Both the position numbers and the translations under genes were made by a program. Positions 47,654 through 56,663 of a DNA stretch of 64,000 nt are shown piece by piece. This stretch comes from Pseudomonas fluorescens (GTDB lineage Bacteria > Pseudomonadota > Gammaproteobacteria > Pseudomonadales > Pseudomonadaceae). Within the stretch, counting starts at the first letter, position 1, and each line of letters begins with the position of its first letter. Location: the NCBI RefSeq assembly GCF_001623525.1, contig NZ_CP015225.1, positions 5,778,501 through 5,842,500 of the forward strand, given 5' to 3'. The notes beneath the pieces were generated by a model that had not been told where the DNA came from, did not search any database, and worked only from the letters and a program-made list of their open reading frames with translations.

Positions 47654-48523
47654 ATGAGCCACGTGTTGGAAGATCTGGTCGACCTGCTGACCCTGGAACC
47701 GATCGAAGAGAACCTGTTTCGCGGGCGTAGCCAGGACCTGGGGTTTCGCCAGTTGTTCGGCGGCCAGGTCCTGGGCCAGTCGTTGTCGGCGGCCAGCCAG
47801 ACCGTGGAAGAGGCGCGCCATGTGCATTCGATGCACGGTTATTTCCTGCGTCCGGGCGACGCGGCGTTGCCGGTGGTCTACCAGGTGGACCGGGTGCGTG
47901 ACGGGGGCAGTTTCAGCACGCGCCGGGTGACGGCGATCCAGAAGGGCAACCCGATTTTCACTTGCAGTGCCTCGTTCCAGTACGACGAAGAGGGCTTCGA
48001 GCACCAGAGCAGCATGCCGCAAGTCGTCGGGCCGGAGAACCTGCCGTCCGAGCTGGAACTGACCCAGCAACGTGCGCACTTGCTGCCTGAGCACATGCGC
48101 GAAAAACTGCTGTGCCCCAAGCCGATCGAGGTTCGCCCTGTCACCGAAAAAGACCCTTACAACCCGCAACCGGCCGACCCGGTGAAATACGTGTGGTTCC
48201 GTGCCGATGGCGCCCTGGCGGATTCGCCGGCCTTGCACAAATACCTGCTGGCCTATGCGTCGGACTTCGGCCTGTTGACCACTTCGCTGCTGCCCCACGG
48301 CAAATCGGTGTGGCACAAAGATATGCAGGTCGCCAGCCTCGATCACGCCTTGTGGTTCCATGCCGACCTGCGCGCCGATGACTGGTTGCTCTACGCCATG
48401 GACAGCCCGTGGGCCGGCAACTCCCGCGGGTTCTCCCGTGGCAGCGTGTTCAACCGCGCCGGACAACTGGTGGCCTCGGTCACCCAGGAAGGCCTGATTC
48501 GCCATCGCAAGGACTGGGCATGA
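47654..48523 (+). CDS. tesB: Acyl-CoA thioesterase II
   Basis: Hydrolyses medium- and long-chain acyl-CoA. 289 residues, two fused hot-dog domains. Landmarks: ENLFRGRSQDLGFRQLFGGQVLGQSLSAA, HSMHGYFLRPGD, VDRVRDGGSFSTRRVTAIQKG in the first domain, and LAYASDFGLLTTSLLPHG with SLDHALWFHADLRADDWLLY (catalytic Asp near residue 205-215 and following helix) in the second. GAGGAAAG precedes the ATG. Its stop overlaps the next start (ATGA), so the HAD gene is translationally coupled. Confidence 0.95.
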   Translation: MSHVLEDLVDLLTLEPIEENLFRGRSQDLGFRQLFGGQVLGQSLSAASQTVEEARHVHSMHGYFLRPGDAALPVVYQVDRVRDGGSFSTRRVTAIQKGNPIFTCSASFQYDEEGFEHQSSMPQVVGPENLPSELELTQQRAHLLPEHMREKLLCPKPIEVRPVTEKDPYNPQPADPVKYVWFRADGALADSPALHKYLLAYASDFGLLTTSLLPHGKSVWHKDMQVASLDHALWFHADLRADDWLLYAMDSPWAGNSRGFSRGSVFNRAGQLVASVTQEGLIRHRKDWA

Positions 48524-49113
48524 GCCTGGCCGAGGTTCGTCACTGGGTGTTCGACATGGATGGCACGCTGACGATCGCCGTGCATGACTTCGCGGCGATT
48601 CGCGTGGCCCTGGCGATTCCGGCCGAAGATGACATCCTGACCCACCTGGCCGCGTTACCGGCGGATGAGGCAGCGGCCAAGCATGCTTGGCTGCTGGAGC
48701 ATGAACGGGACCTGGCGCTGGGCTCCAGGCCAGCGCCGGGGGCGGTTGAGCTGGTGCGGGAGCTGGCTGGGCGCGGTTATCGCCTGGGCATCCTCACCCG
48801 TAACGCCCGCGAGCTGGCCCACGTCACCCTCGAAGCCATCGGCCTGGCGGACTGTTTCGCCGTGGAGGATGTGCTGGGCCGCGACGAAGCACCGCCCAAG
48901 CCCCACCCCGGTGGCCTGTTGAAGTTGGCCGAGGCCTGGAGCGTGGCGCCCGAGGCGATGGTGATGGTGGGCGATTACCGCTTTGACCTGGACTGCGGGC
49001 GTGCGGCGGGGGCGCGGACGGTGTTGGTGAACTTGCCGGATAACCCGTGGCCGGAGCTGACGGATTGGCATGCGCGCGATTGTGGGGAGTTGCGGCGGAT
49101 GCTGTTGGCTTGA
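48520..49113 (+). CDS. HAD-superfamily hydrolase (phosphatase-like)
   Basis: 197 residues. HAD motif I VFDMDGTLTIAVHDF (nucleophile Asp near residue 11), motif II ILTRNARE, motif III lysine in DEAPPKPHPGGL, and motif IV VGDYRFDLDCGRAAGARTVLV. A helical cap sits between motifs I and II, as in phosphoglycolate-phosphatase-like enzymes. The start ATG 48520 overlaps the tesB stop. It may be a small-molecule phosphatase; substrate unknown. Confidence 0.92.
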   Translation: MSLAEVRHWVFDMDGTLTIAVHDFAAIRVALAIPAEDDILTHLAALPADEAAAKHAWLLEHERDLALGSRPAPGAVELVRELAGRGYRLGILTRNARELAHVTLEAIGLADCFAVEDVLGRDEAPPKPHPGGLLKLAEAWSVAPEAMVMVGDYRFDLDCGRAAGARTVLVNLPDNPWPELTDWHARDCGELRRMLLA

Positions 49114-49137
49114 GCGCTGGGTTGACTGATCGATCGC

Positions 49138-49159
49138 TATCGCGAGCAAGCTCGCGATA
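49138..49159. repeat. REP-like palindrome
   Basis: TATCGCGAG, loop CAAG, CTCGCGATA: a 9-bp hairpin equal to the inner end of the GTGGGAGCGAGC REP class, without its outer half. It lies between convergent genes. Confidence 0.7.
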
Positions 49160-49183
49160 AGTCCCTGTCATTCGCGACAAAAC

Positions 49184-50131
49184 TTACTGCCCAAACAACA
49201 CCTTCAGCCCCTCAGGCGAAGTCAACATCCCATCCCCGTTATGCCCAACCCCCGGCACTTCGATCAGCCGCTGGTTCAACCCCTCGGGATGACGTCGGGT
49301 CAGGTAGTCAAAAAAGAAATGCCCGCGCAGTAACCGATACGGCCCCTGGGTTTGTGCTTCGCAGCCTTTATCCAGCGCTGGATGTTCCGGGTCGGTGTCT
49401 TGTTGTCCGAGCAAATAGACGATGTCGCGCTTGACGTAGTTGTCTTCCAGTTGCGCGGGTGTTTGCCCCGCCGCGTAGGCTGGCAAGTTCTGCAGGCCGT
49501 ACTTCCAATGATTGAAGCCAGGGCAACCGGCAGGGTCGAAAGCCATGGGCCGTTGCGCATCGAAGTAGGCATAGGACGACGGGTTGGCAATGACAAAACG
49601 TGGGCTGACCCGGTATTGGCCGTGGGCGAGCAGGGCATAGCGCTGCACGACCTGGGCGCCGCCGGAATGGCCGGCGATGACGATCTCTTTCACTTCGGGA
49701 AACTGCTGTCGGTCACTGACTCGCGCAACGATGTCGTCGAGTACCTGGAAGGAACTGATGGGATGGGGCCCTGTGGATAAGCCACCGGCCATCCAGTCGT
49801 TGCCTTGCCAGCGCAGGAGGTCATTGGGCAATTGATGGCGCACCACGTCCTGTTCGTTGAGAAACTGCGGGGCGATGATCAGGGTGGTACCCAGTTGCCC
49901 GGCCTGCCCGGCGGCCTTTTCCGCGCTGTGCAGGTAGGTGTCGGCATTGCGCAGCCGACCGTGGAGGATGATCAACACGCGCTGGATGGACGCTGGCGCG
50001 GGGCTTACGCCGACGGCCATGGCGCCGCCCTTGAACTGCAGTCGCCCTTGGGCGACCACGTTGACGCCGTGTTCCTCGGCCTGGGCAACGGCGCAGCACA
50101 GCACCAGCCCAACCAACGTCCCCCACTTCAT
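49184..50131 (-). CDS. Exported alpha/beta hydrolase
   Basis: 315 residues with a signal peptide (about 1-18, ending AVAQA). The core shows RVLIILHGRLRNAD (oxyanion region), LIIAPQFLNE, and the nucleophile elbow EIVIAGHSGGAQVVQRYALL (GHSGG, Ser about 156). The C-terminal EVPGVGHNGDGML provides the catalytic His. Aspartates near YLLGQQDTDPEHPALD may complete the triad. Ester or peptide substrates are possible. It starts at 50131, directly after the stop of the zinc peptidase gene, so the two form an operon. Confidence 0.88.
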   Translation of the reverse strand: MKWGTLVGLVLCCAVAQAEEHGVNVVAQGRLQFKGGAMAVGVSPAPASIQRVLIILHGRLRNADTYLHSAEKAAGQAGQLGTTLIIAPQFLNEQDVVRHQLPNDLLRWQGNDWMAGGLSTGPHPISSFQVLDDIVARVSDRQQFPEVKEIVIAGHSGGAQVVQRYALLAHGQYRVSPRFVIANPSSYAYFDAQRPMAFDPAGCPGFNHWKYGLQNLPAYAAGQTPAQLEDNYVKRDIVYLLGQQDTDPEHPALDKGCEAQTQGPYRLLRGHFFFDYLTRRHPEGLNQRLIEVPGVGHNGDGMLTSPEGLKVLFGQ

Positions 50132-51016
50132 CTACAGGGTTTTCGCCGCGAACGTGTCGCACTGGCTGACCTGGCCCTGGGCGAACCCGGTCTTGAACCA
50201 GCGCACTCGCTGCGCCGACGTGCCGTGGGTGAAGGAGTCCGGCACCACGCGGCCCTGGCCTTGTTGCTGCAAGCGGTCATCGCCGATGGCATTGGCGGCG
50301 TTCAAGGCTTCCTCGATGTCTCCCGGCTCAAGCCAGTTCAGGCGTTTTTGCGCATGGTTGGCCCACACACCAGCCAGGCAATCAGCTTGCAATTCCTGGC
50401 GTACCAACAAGCCGCCATCGCCCTCCATCTGCCGGCCTTGCTGGCGCGCTTCCTGGATTTTCGCCGACACGCCGAGCAGCGTCTGCACATGGTGTCCGAC
50501 TTCGTGGGCAATGACGTAGGCCTGGGCGAAGTCCCCGGCGGCGGCGAAGCGTTGGGACATTTCCTTGAAGAAACTCATGTCCAGGTAGACCTGGCGGTCT
50601 GCCGGGCAATAGAACGGACCGGTCGCCGACGAGGCCAGGCCGCAGGCCGAGTTGACCCGACCACTGAACAACACCAGTTTCGGTTGTTGGTATTGGCGTC
50701 CGGCCTGCTGGAACACCTGGCCCCAGGTGTCTTCGGTATCGCCGAGGATCGAGCGCACGAACTCGGCCTGTTCATCGTTGGCCGGCGGTGCCTGGCGGGT
50801 CTGTGAAGAGGTGGGTGCGGATTGATCCATCTGCCCGGCCAGTTGCCCGAGAATCTGCATTGGGTCCTGGCCGGTGATCCAGCCGATGCCGACGATCAGG
50901 AGGACGGCCGTCAGGCTCAAGCCCTTGCCGCCGCCGAAACGCATCCCGCCACCGCCCCCACCGTCACCGCGAGCGTCCACCACGTTGTCACTGCGGCGAC
51001 CTTTTTTCCATAACAT
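50132..51016 (-). CDS. Neutral zinc metallopeptidase (YpfJ family)
   Basis: 294 residues. A short cytoplasmic N-tail, a membrane helix (about 33-50; LSLTAVLLIVGIGWI) and a zinc-peptidase domain with AYVIAHEVGHHVQTLLGVSA (HExxH, about residues 171-175) and the downstream LQADCLAGVWANHAQ glutamate region. This is the YpfJ/neutral zinc metallopeptidase pattern with the N-terminal RRSDNVVDARGDGGGGGG glycine-rich stretch. Envelope-facing; physiological substrate unknown. Followed without gap by the exported hydrolase gene. Confidence 0.92.
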   Translation of the reverse strand: MLWKKGRRSDNVVDARGDGGGGGGMRFGGGKGLSLTAVLLIVGIGWITGQDPMQILGQLAGQMDQSAPTSSQTRQAPPANDEQAEFVRSILGDTEDTWGQVFQQAGRQYQQPKLVLFSGRVNSACGLASSATGPFYCPADRQVYLDMSFFKEMSQRFAAAGDFAQAYVIAHEVGHHVQTLLGVSAKIQEARQQGRQMEGDGGLLVRQELQADCLAGVWANHAQKRLNWLEPGDIEEALNAANAIGDDRLQQQGQGRVVPDSFTHGTSAQRVRWFKTGFAQGQVSQCDTFAAKTL

Positions 51017-51268
51017 GTGGGAAGTCCTCTGAATGACCCTGCTAAAAATGACTGCTGTGGCGGTGAGTCTAGCTTTTAGGCGCCCAAGGTGCGCGCCGCG
51101 CTTGAGCTGTCAGGCAACGGACACGGGTTTTGGTTCAGCGGTGAGCCAATCCTGCCTGGCTGCGGAATTTTCATTACACTTCGGATTCAGAACTTATCGC
51201 TATGCTCGCTGGCCCAATAACTGCAACGTGCGTCACGGCCCCTACATCAAGCAACGCAGGTTTTCCTC
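51017..51268. other. Intergenic, divergent promoters
   Basis: 252 bases between the zinc peptidase gene (minus) and the EamA-type exporter (plus). No REP and no ORF with family resemblance. AT content rises at about 51,160-51,200, suggesting the plus-strand promoter lies there, but no clean boxes can be fixed. Confidence 0.4.
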
Positions 51269-52147
51269 ATGACCGTCAGCACCCCGCTCTCCGGTGTCAA
51301 TCAGGCTTTCAAGGGCATCGTGCTTATTCTGGTCGCAACGTTCCTGTTCACCAGTCATGACGCTTTAGCAAAATATCTCTCGGGTTTCTATCCGATCGTC
51401 ATGGTGGTGTGGGCCCGCTATGTGGTGCACACATTGTTGATGGCGGGTATTTTCCTGCCCCGTTCTGGGCTGCGGGTCCTACGTACCAAGCGCCCGTTGT
51501 GGCAGTTGGCCCGGGCGTTGTGCCTGCTGGGTACCAGTCTGTTTTTCACCACCGCGTTGATGTTCATTCCACTGGCGGAGGCGACGGCGGTCAACTTCCT
51601 CGCGCCCGTGCTGGTCACCGCGTTGTCGGTGCCATTGCTGGGCGAACACGTGACGCGCGGTCAATGGGTCGCGGTGATCTTCGGTTTTATCGGGGTGCTG
51701 ATCATCGTTCATCCCGGTGGCGATCTGTTCACCCCGGCGGTGTTGTTGCCATTCTGTTCGGCGTTGTTTTTCTGCTTCTACCAACTGCTCACGCGCAAGC
51801 TCAGTGAGATCGACAGCCCGACCACCAGCAACTTCTTCGCCGGCCTGTGCAACACCTTGGTGATGAGCGCGTTGGTGCCGTTCTTCTGGCAAGTGCCGAG
51901 CCTGTTGCACGGAGCGATGATGCTGGCGCTGGGCGCCTGCGGGATGACGGCGCACCTGATGCTGACCCAGGCCTTCCGCTTTGCCGCCCCGGCGCTGCTC
52001 GCGCCGTTCGGGTACTGCCAGATCGTGTTTGCGGGGCTGCTGGGCTGGTTGTTTTTCAGCCATACGCCGACGCTGACCACCGTGGTGGGCATCGCCCTGA
52101 TCTGCTTGAGTGGGTTGGCGGCGGCGTGGCAACAGCGGCGCAAGTGA
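51269..52147 (+). CDS. DMT-superfamily transporter (EamA)
   Basis: 292 residues, ten membrane helices in two EamA repeats (about 10-135 and 145-285). VATFLFTSHDALAKYLSGFYPIVMVVWARYVVHTLLM at the N-terminus, FIPLAEATAVNFLAPVLVTALSVPLLGE in repeat 1 and RFAAPALLAPFGYCQIVFAGLLGWLFF in repeat 2 match the RarD/EamA drug-metabolite family. Substrate unknown. It differs clearly from the other exporter at 42194. Confidence 0.9.
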   Translation: MTVSTPLSGVNQAFKGIVLILVATFLFTSHDALAKYLSGFYPIVMVVWARYVVHTLLMAGIFLPRSGLRVLRTKRPLWQLARALCLLGTSLFFTTALMFIPLAEATAVNFLAPVLVTALSVPLLGEHVTRGQWVAVIFGFIGVLIIVHPGGDLFTPAVLLPFCSALFFCFYQLLTRKLSEIDSPTTSNFFAGLCNTLVMSALVPFFWQVPSLLHGAMMLALGACGMTAHLMLTQAFRFAAPALLAPFGYCQIVFAGLLGWLFFSHTPTLTTVVGIALICLSGLAAAWQQRRK

Positions 52148-52202
52148 CCGTCCCACAGAACCCTTTGTGGCCAGCCCAGTCCCGCGTGGCTAGCACAGCC
52201 CA

Positions 52203-52299
52203 CTGTGGCGAGGGAGCTTGCTCCCGCTGGGCTGCGAAGCAGCCCCCGCTTTCAGGCGATTGCTGCGCAATCGAGCGGGAGCAAGCTCCCTCGCCACAG
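52203..52299. repeat. REPIN (GGGAGCTTGCTCCC-type)
   Basis: Arms CTGTGGCGAGGGAGCTTGCT and exact complement ending CGCCACAG, with GGGCTGCGAAGCAGCCC and GCGATTGCTGCGCAATCG as inner hairpins. It lies between the EamA gene and the convergent MFS gene. Confidence 0.9.
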
Positions 52300-52314
52300 T
52301 CTTCTCCAGCCGTA

Positions 52315-53652
52315 TCAGTTTTCCAGGGTCGGCACCTTGCGCGGCGCCATGAAGTACAACCAGATCAGCGCCGTGAAGTACATCGCCGGGATCAGGGTGA
52401 ACAGCACGGTGTAGTTATTGTTGGTCACGGTGAGGATGTGGCCCACCAGCTGGGTCATGAACATCCCGCCGATGGCCGCGCACATGCCGCCGAAGCCGAA
52501 CACCGTGCTCATCATGTGCTTGGGCGTGTAGTCCATGACCAGGCTCCAGATGTTGGCGGTCCAGGCCTGGTGCGCGCCGATGGCCAGGGAAATGGCGAAC
52601 ACCGCCATCCACAGGTTGCTTGCGCCGGCGGCCATGATCACGCCGATGATGCAGCAGGCGAACAGCAGCATGGACACCAGTCGCGCCTTGATCGGATCGA
52701 GGCCGCGACCGATCAGGAACGAAGACAGGATCCCGCCACCCACGCTGCCGAAGTCGGCGGTGAGGTAGATGATGATCAACGGGATGCCCATCTGGGTCAC
52801 GTTGATGCCCAGGTTGTACTGCTGGTTCAGGAACGGCGGCAACCAATAGAGATAGAACCAGAACACCGGCGCGGTGATCGAGTAGGCCAGGGCGAACGCC
52901 CAGGTGCCGCGCATGCGCAGGATGCGTGAGAACGGCACGCGGACTTGGTCCGGTTCGTCCTGGGCCTGGATGTAGTCCAGCTCTGATTGTTTGACGGTGG
53001 GATGGTCTTCGGGGTTGAAGTATTTCAGGCCCCAGAACACCAGCCAGATCCCGCCGAGAGCGGCCATGCACAGGAACGCGGCCTGCCAGCCCCACACGTG
53101 CAGGACCAGCGGCAACAGCATCGGGGTGAACATCGCGCCGACGTTGGTCCCGGCGTTGAAGATACCGGTGGCTACGGCCCGTTCGCCCGCCGGGAACCAC
53201 AGTCGTGTGGTTTTCACGCAGGCCGGGTAGTTGGCGGCTTCGGTGAGGCCGAGGATGAAGCGGCAGACCATGAAGCCCACCGCCGAGGTGGCCAGGCCGT
53301 GGGCGCCGGTCGCCAGGCTCCAGAGCAGCACGGCGCAGAAGAACACTCGCTTGACGCCGATCCGGTCTATCAGCCGTCCCTGCAACACGAAACCGACGGC
53401 ATAACCGACCTGGAACCAGAAGTTGATGTTGGCGTAATCCATCGCCGTCCAGCTCATCTCCTTGGCCAGGATCGGCTGCATGACGCCCAGGGCGGCGCGG
53501 TCGATGTAGTTCAGGGTGGTGGCGAAAAACACCAGGGCGAGCATGCCCCAACGGGTCTTGCCCACGGTCATGGCGCCGCGGATCTTGTCTCCGACGCCGC
53601 CGGTGGAGGCACTCAGGCCAGTGGCCAGGCGGGAACTTTGGGAAGGAATCAT
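52315..53652 (-). CDS. MFS transporter, anion:cation symporter (ACS) type; probable quinate/shikimate uptake
   Basis: 445 residues, twelve membrane helices with a central cytoplasmic loop. WGMLALVFFATTLNYIDRAALGVMQPILAKEM and YAVGFVLQGRLIDRIGVKRVFF match ACS-type organic-acid transporters, with the helix 2-3 motif. It is divergent from quiC across 271 bases, so uptake of quinate, shikimate or dehydroshikimate is the likely job; this rests on context, not on residues. Confidence 0.85.
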   Translation of the reverse strand: MIPSQSSRLATGLSASTGGVGDKIRGAMTVGKTRWGMLALVFFATTLNYIDRAALGVMQPILAKEMSWTAMDYANINFWFQVGYAVGFVLQGRLIDRIGVKRVFFCAVLLWSLATGAHGLATSAVGFMVCRFILGLTEAANYPACVKTTRLWFPAGERAVATGIFNAGTNVGAMFTPMLLPLVLHVWGWQAAFLCMAALGGIWLVFWGLKYFNPEDHPTVKQSELDYIQAQDEPDQVRVPFSRILRMRGTWAFALAYSITAPVFWFYLYWLPPFLNQQYNLGINVTQMGIPLIIIYLTADFGSVGGGILSSFLIGRGLDPIKARLVSMLLFACCIIGVIMAAGASNLWMAVFAISLAIGAHQAWTANIWSLVMDYTPKHMMSTVFGFGGMCAAIGGMFMTQLVGHILTVTNNNYTVLFTLIPAMYFTALIWLYFMAPRKVPTLEN

Positions 53653-53807
53653 AGCGTGTACCCGTTTTTGAAATTCTTATGGTCGGTCTGGGGCTGTCCA
53701 TCGACGTCGGCGATCAGGGCTTGCGTCGATGTGGGGAGCGATGGTGCGCAGTGAGCAAAAAATCGTCAATTCGGCCATCGGCATTTTGTTCGATAATCGC
53801 CCAAAAA

Positions 53808-53828
53808 ACTAACCGGATGGTACATATT
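53808..53828. promoter_or_regulatory. Candidate operator between MFS and quiC
   Basis: ACC-GGAT-GGT dyad within ACTAACCGGATGGTACAT, followed by an AT-rich run, in the divergent promoter region of the transporter and quiC. A GATGGT followed by AT-rich sequence recurs upstream of aroQ (about 59,295). It may be the site of the TetR regulator at 55929; weak evidence. Confidence 0.25.
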
Positions 53829-53923
53829 AAATTGCTGAAAGAAACCGGCAGCTCAATAATCGGCTGACTCTTTAAAAAGCGGCGCACCTTTTGTAGCCGA
53901 TGCCTGTCCCGGGAGCCGAAGTC

Positions 53924-55825
53924 ATGCAGCGTTCCATTGCCACCGTGTCGTTGAGCGGTACCCTGCCGGAAAAACTCGAAGCCATTGCCGCCGCCGGTTT
54001 TGACGGGGTGGAAATCTTCGAGAACGACCTTCTCTATTACGATGGCAGCCCGCGGGAAATCAGGCAGATGTGCGCCGACCTGGGCATCGCCATCACCTTG
54101 TTCCAACCGTTTCGTGACTTCGAAGGCTGCCGCCGCGATCGCCTGTCGCGCAACCTGGAGCGGGCCGAACGCAAGTTCGACCTGATGCAGGAACTGGGCA
54201 CCGACCTGGTGCTGGTGTGCAGCAATGCCTCGGCCGATAGCGTCGGCGATGAACGGATTCTCATCGATGACCTGCGCCTGCTGGCCGAACGCGCTGGCGC
54301 ACGCGGCTTGCGTATCGGTTATGAAGCGCTGGCCTGGGGGCGGCACGTGAATACTTATCAACAGGTCTGGAACATCGTGCGCCAGGCCGATCACCCAAGC
54401 CTCGGGGTGCTGCTCGACAGCTTCCACACCTTGTCCCTCAAGGGCGATCCGAGCGCGATCGCCGAGATTCCCGGTGACAAGATCTTCTTCGTGCAAATGG
54501 CCGACGCGCCGATCCTGGCCATGGACGTCCTGGAGTGGAGCCGGCATTTCCGTTGTTTCCCGGGCCAGGGCGAGTTCGACTTGCCGGGTTTCCTGGCGCC
54601 GATCATCAAGAGTGGCTACACCGGACCGCTGTCGCTGGAAATCTTCAACGACGGTTTCCGCGCCGCGCCGCCACGGGCAAATGCCGCCGATGGCCTGCGC
54701 TCGCTGCTGTACCTGGAGGAGAAGACCCGCCAGCGCCTGGCTGCAGAAGCGCCCTCCATGCGCAATACCGACATCCTGTTCGCCACGCCGCCGGCCAGCG
54801 AATACGACGGCATCGAATTCCTTGAGTTTGCCGTGGACGATAGCCTCGGCGCCAAGCTGTCCCATTGGCTGGAGCGGCTAGGGTTCGTCAAGGCCGGTCA
54901 GCATCGTTCCAAGAATGTCAGCCTGCTGCGCCAGGGCGATATCAACCTGATTCTCAACAGCGAACCGTATTCCTTTGCCCACAGCTTTTTCGAAGCCCAT
55001 GGGCCGTCGTTGTGCGCCACCGCGGTGCGGGTCAAAGACAGCGCCAGCGCCCTGGAACGGGCCGTGGCCTACAAAGGCCAGCCCTATCGTGGGTTGGTAG
55101 GCCCCAATGAACTGGAGCTGGCGGCGGTGCGCGCACCGGATGGCAGCCTGATCTATCTGGTGGACCAGCAGGCGGATGTCTACGGCACTGATTTCAATCT
55201 ACAGCCGGGCGCGGTCATTGGGGCCGGGCTCAAGCGCATCGACCACATGGCGATGGCGCTGCCGGCCGACAGCCTCGACAGTTGGGTACTGTTCTACAAG
55301 AGCCTGCTGGATTTCGAGGCCGACGACGAAGTCGTCCTGCCCGACCCTTATGGCTTGGTAAAAAGCCGTGCGCTGCGCAGCCGCTGCAGTACGATCCGCT
55401 TGCCGCTGAACATTTCCGAGAACCGCAACACCGCGATCTCACACGCGCTGTCGAGTTATCGCGGCTCCGGCGTGCATCACATCGCCTTCGACTGCGACGA
55501 CATCTTCGCTCAGGTCAGTCGTGCCAAAGAGGCGGGCGTGCCGTTGCTGGACATTCCGCTCAATTACTACGACGACCTGGCGGCGCGTTTCGATTTCGAC
55601 GATGAGTTCCTCAGCGAGCTGGCCTACTTCAACGTGTTGTACGACCGTGACGCCCAGGGTGGCGAGCTGTTCCACGTCTACACCGAGCCGTTCGAAGGGC
55701 GGTTTTTCTTCGAGATCATCCAGCGCAAGAACGGCTACGTCGGTTATGGCGCCGCCAATGTCGCGGTGCGCCTGGCGGCCATGGCCAAGTCCCGCAGCGG
55801 TGGTTTGCGACACGCCAAGTTGTAG
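53924..55825 (+). CDS. quiC: 3-Dehydroshikimate dehydratase fused to HPPD-like VOC domain
   Basis: Converts 3-dehydroshikimate to protocatechuate. 633 residues: an N-terminal xylose-isomerase-like TIM barrel (about 1-275) with metal ligands visible in GYEALAWG (Glu), LLDSFH (Asp, His), FFVQMADAP (Gln) and LSLEIFND (Glu), then two VOC repeats (about 290-620; IEFLEFAVDD and RIDHMAMAL starts, HHIAFDCDDIF and LFHVYTEPFEGRFFFEIIQRK) as in P. putida QuiC1. GGGAG 8 bases before ATG 53924. The VOC half retains HPPD-like His/Glu positions, but its role is unclear. Confidence 0.95.
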   Translation: MQRSIATVSLSGTLPEKLEAIAAAGFDGVEIFENDLLYYDGSPREIRQMCADLGIAITLFQPFRDFEGCRRDRLSRNLERAERKFDLMQELGTDLVLVCSNASADSVGDERILIDDLRLLAERAGARGLRIGYEALAWGRHVNTYQQVWNIVRQADHPSLGVLLDSFHTLSLKGDPSAIAEIPGDKIFFVQMADAPILAMDVLEWSRHFRCFPGQGEFDLPGFLAPIIKSGYTGPLSLEIFNDGFRAAPPRANAADGLRSLLYLEEKTRQRLAAEAPSMRNTDILFATPPASEYDGIEFLEFAVDDSLGAKLSHWLERLGFVKAGQHRSKNVSLLRQGDINLILNSEPYSFAHSFFEAHGPSLCATAVRVKDSASALERAVAYKGQPYRGLVGPNELELAAVRAPDGSLIYLVDQQADVYGTDFNLQPGAVIGAGLKRIDHMAMALPADSLDSWVLFYKSLLDFEADDEVVLPDPYGLVKSRALRSRCSTIRLPLNISENRNTAISHALSSYRGSGVHHIAFDCDDIFAQVSRAKEAGVPLLDIPLNYYDDLAARFDFDDEFLSELAYFNVLYDRDAQGGELFHVYTEPFEGRFFFEIIQRKNGYVGYGAANVAVRLAAMAKSRSGGLRHAKL

Positions 55826-55928
55826 GGAAATCGTAAACGTGGCGGTAATGGGCCGTGTCGTGGCTTCCTTCAGTGCACGGTGCGGCCCATAATCGCCAGC
55901 CTGTGCAGTGATGGCCGTGAGCCCCGCA

Positions 55929-56606
55929 ATGACTATGAATCCAGAGCTTTCCGCAGCCCTCGACGAACCCGTCGTCGCGCCGCGCAAGAGTCGCAAGAAC
56001 AACCCGGAGAAGACCCGGGAGAACATTCTTCAGGAAGCCATCGTCGAGTTCGTCCAGCAAGGCCTGGCCGGTGCCCGGGTCGACGCCATCGCCGAGCGCA
56101 TCCACACCTCCAAGCGCATGATCTACTACTACTTCGGCAGCAAGGAGCAGTTGTACGTCGAGGTGCTGGAAAAACTCTACGGTGATATCCGCACCACCGA
56201 GAGCCGCCTGCACCTGGCGGAACTGGCCCCGGTCGATGCGATCCGGCGCCTGGTGGAGTTCACCTTCGACCACCACGATCGCAATGTGGATTTCGTGCGC
56301 ATCGTCTGCATCGAGAACATCCACAACGCCGAGTACGTGAAACAGTCCGGCGCGATCAAGGCGATGACCAATACCATCCTTGACTCCCTGGGCGTGATCC
56401 TGCGTCGCGGTGCCGAAGAGGGTGTGTTCCGTCCCGATCTGCAACCGCTGGATGTGCACTTGCTGATCAGTTCCTTCTGCTTTTACCGGGTGTCCAACCG
56501 CCAGACATTCGGTGAGATCTTTCAGATCGATTTGTCGGACGAAGCGATCAAGCAGCGGCATCGGCAGATGGTTTGTGAGTCGGTGTTGCGCTACCTACAG
56601 CCCTGA
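55929..56606 (+). CDS. TetR-family transcriptional regulator
   Basis: 225 residues. Disordered basic N-tail, then the TetR HTH (about 28-75; TRENILQEAIVEFVQQGLAGARVDAIAERIHTSKRMIYYYFGSKEQLYVEVLEKLY) and a helical ligand-binding domain. It follows quiC by about 100 bases in the same direction, so it probably controls the quinate/shikimate genes. The start is uncertain: ATG 55929 is used, but 55911 and 55935 are also in frame and none has a strong Shine-Dalgarno. The IS110 element lies immediately downstream. Confidence 0.9.
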   Translation: MTMNPELSAALDEPVVAPRKSRKNNPEKTRENILQEAIVEFVQQGLAGARVDAIAERIHTSKRMIYYYFGSKEQLYVEVLEKLYGDIRTTESRLHLAELAPVDAIRRLVEFTFDHHDRNVDFVRIVCIENIHNAEYVKQSGAIKAMTNTILDSLGVILRRGAEEGVFRPDLQPLDVHLLISSFCFYRVSNRQTFGEIFQIDLSDEAIKQRHRQMVCESVLRYLQP

Positions 56607-56663
56607 CCCAAACTTTTGTGGGAGCGAGCTTGTGTGGGAGATTCTATGGTGCAGGACTACCCC

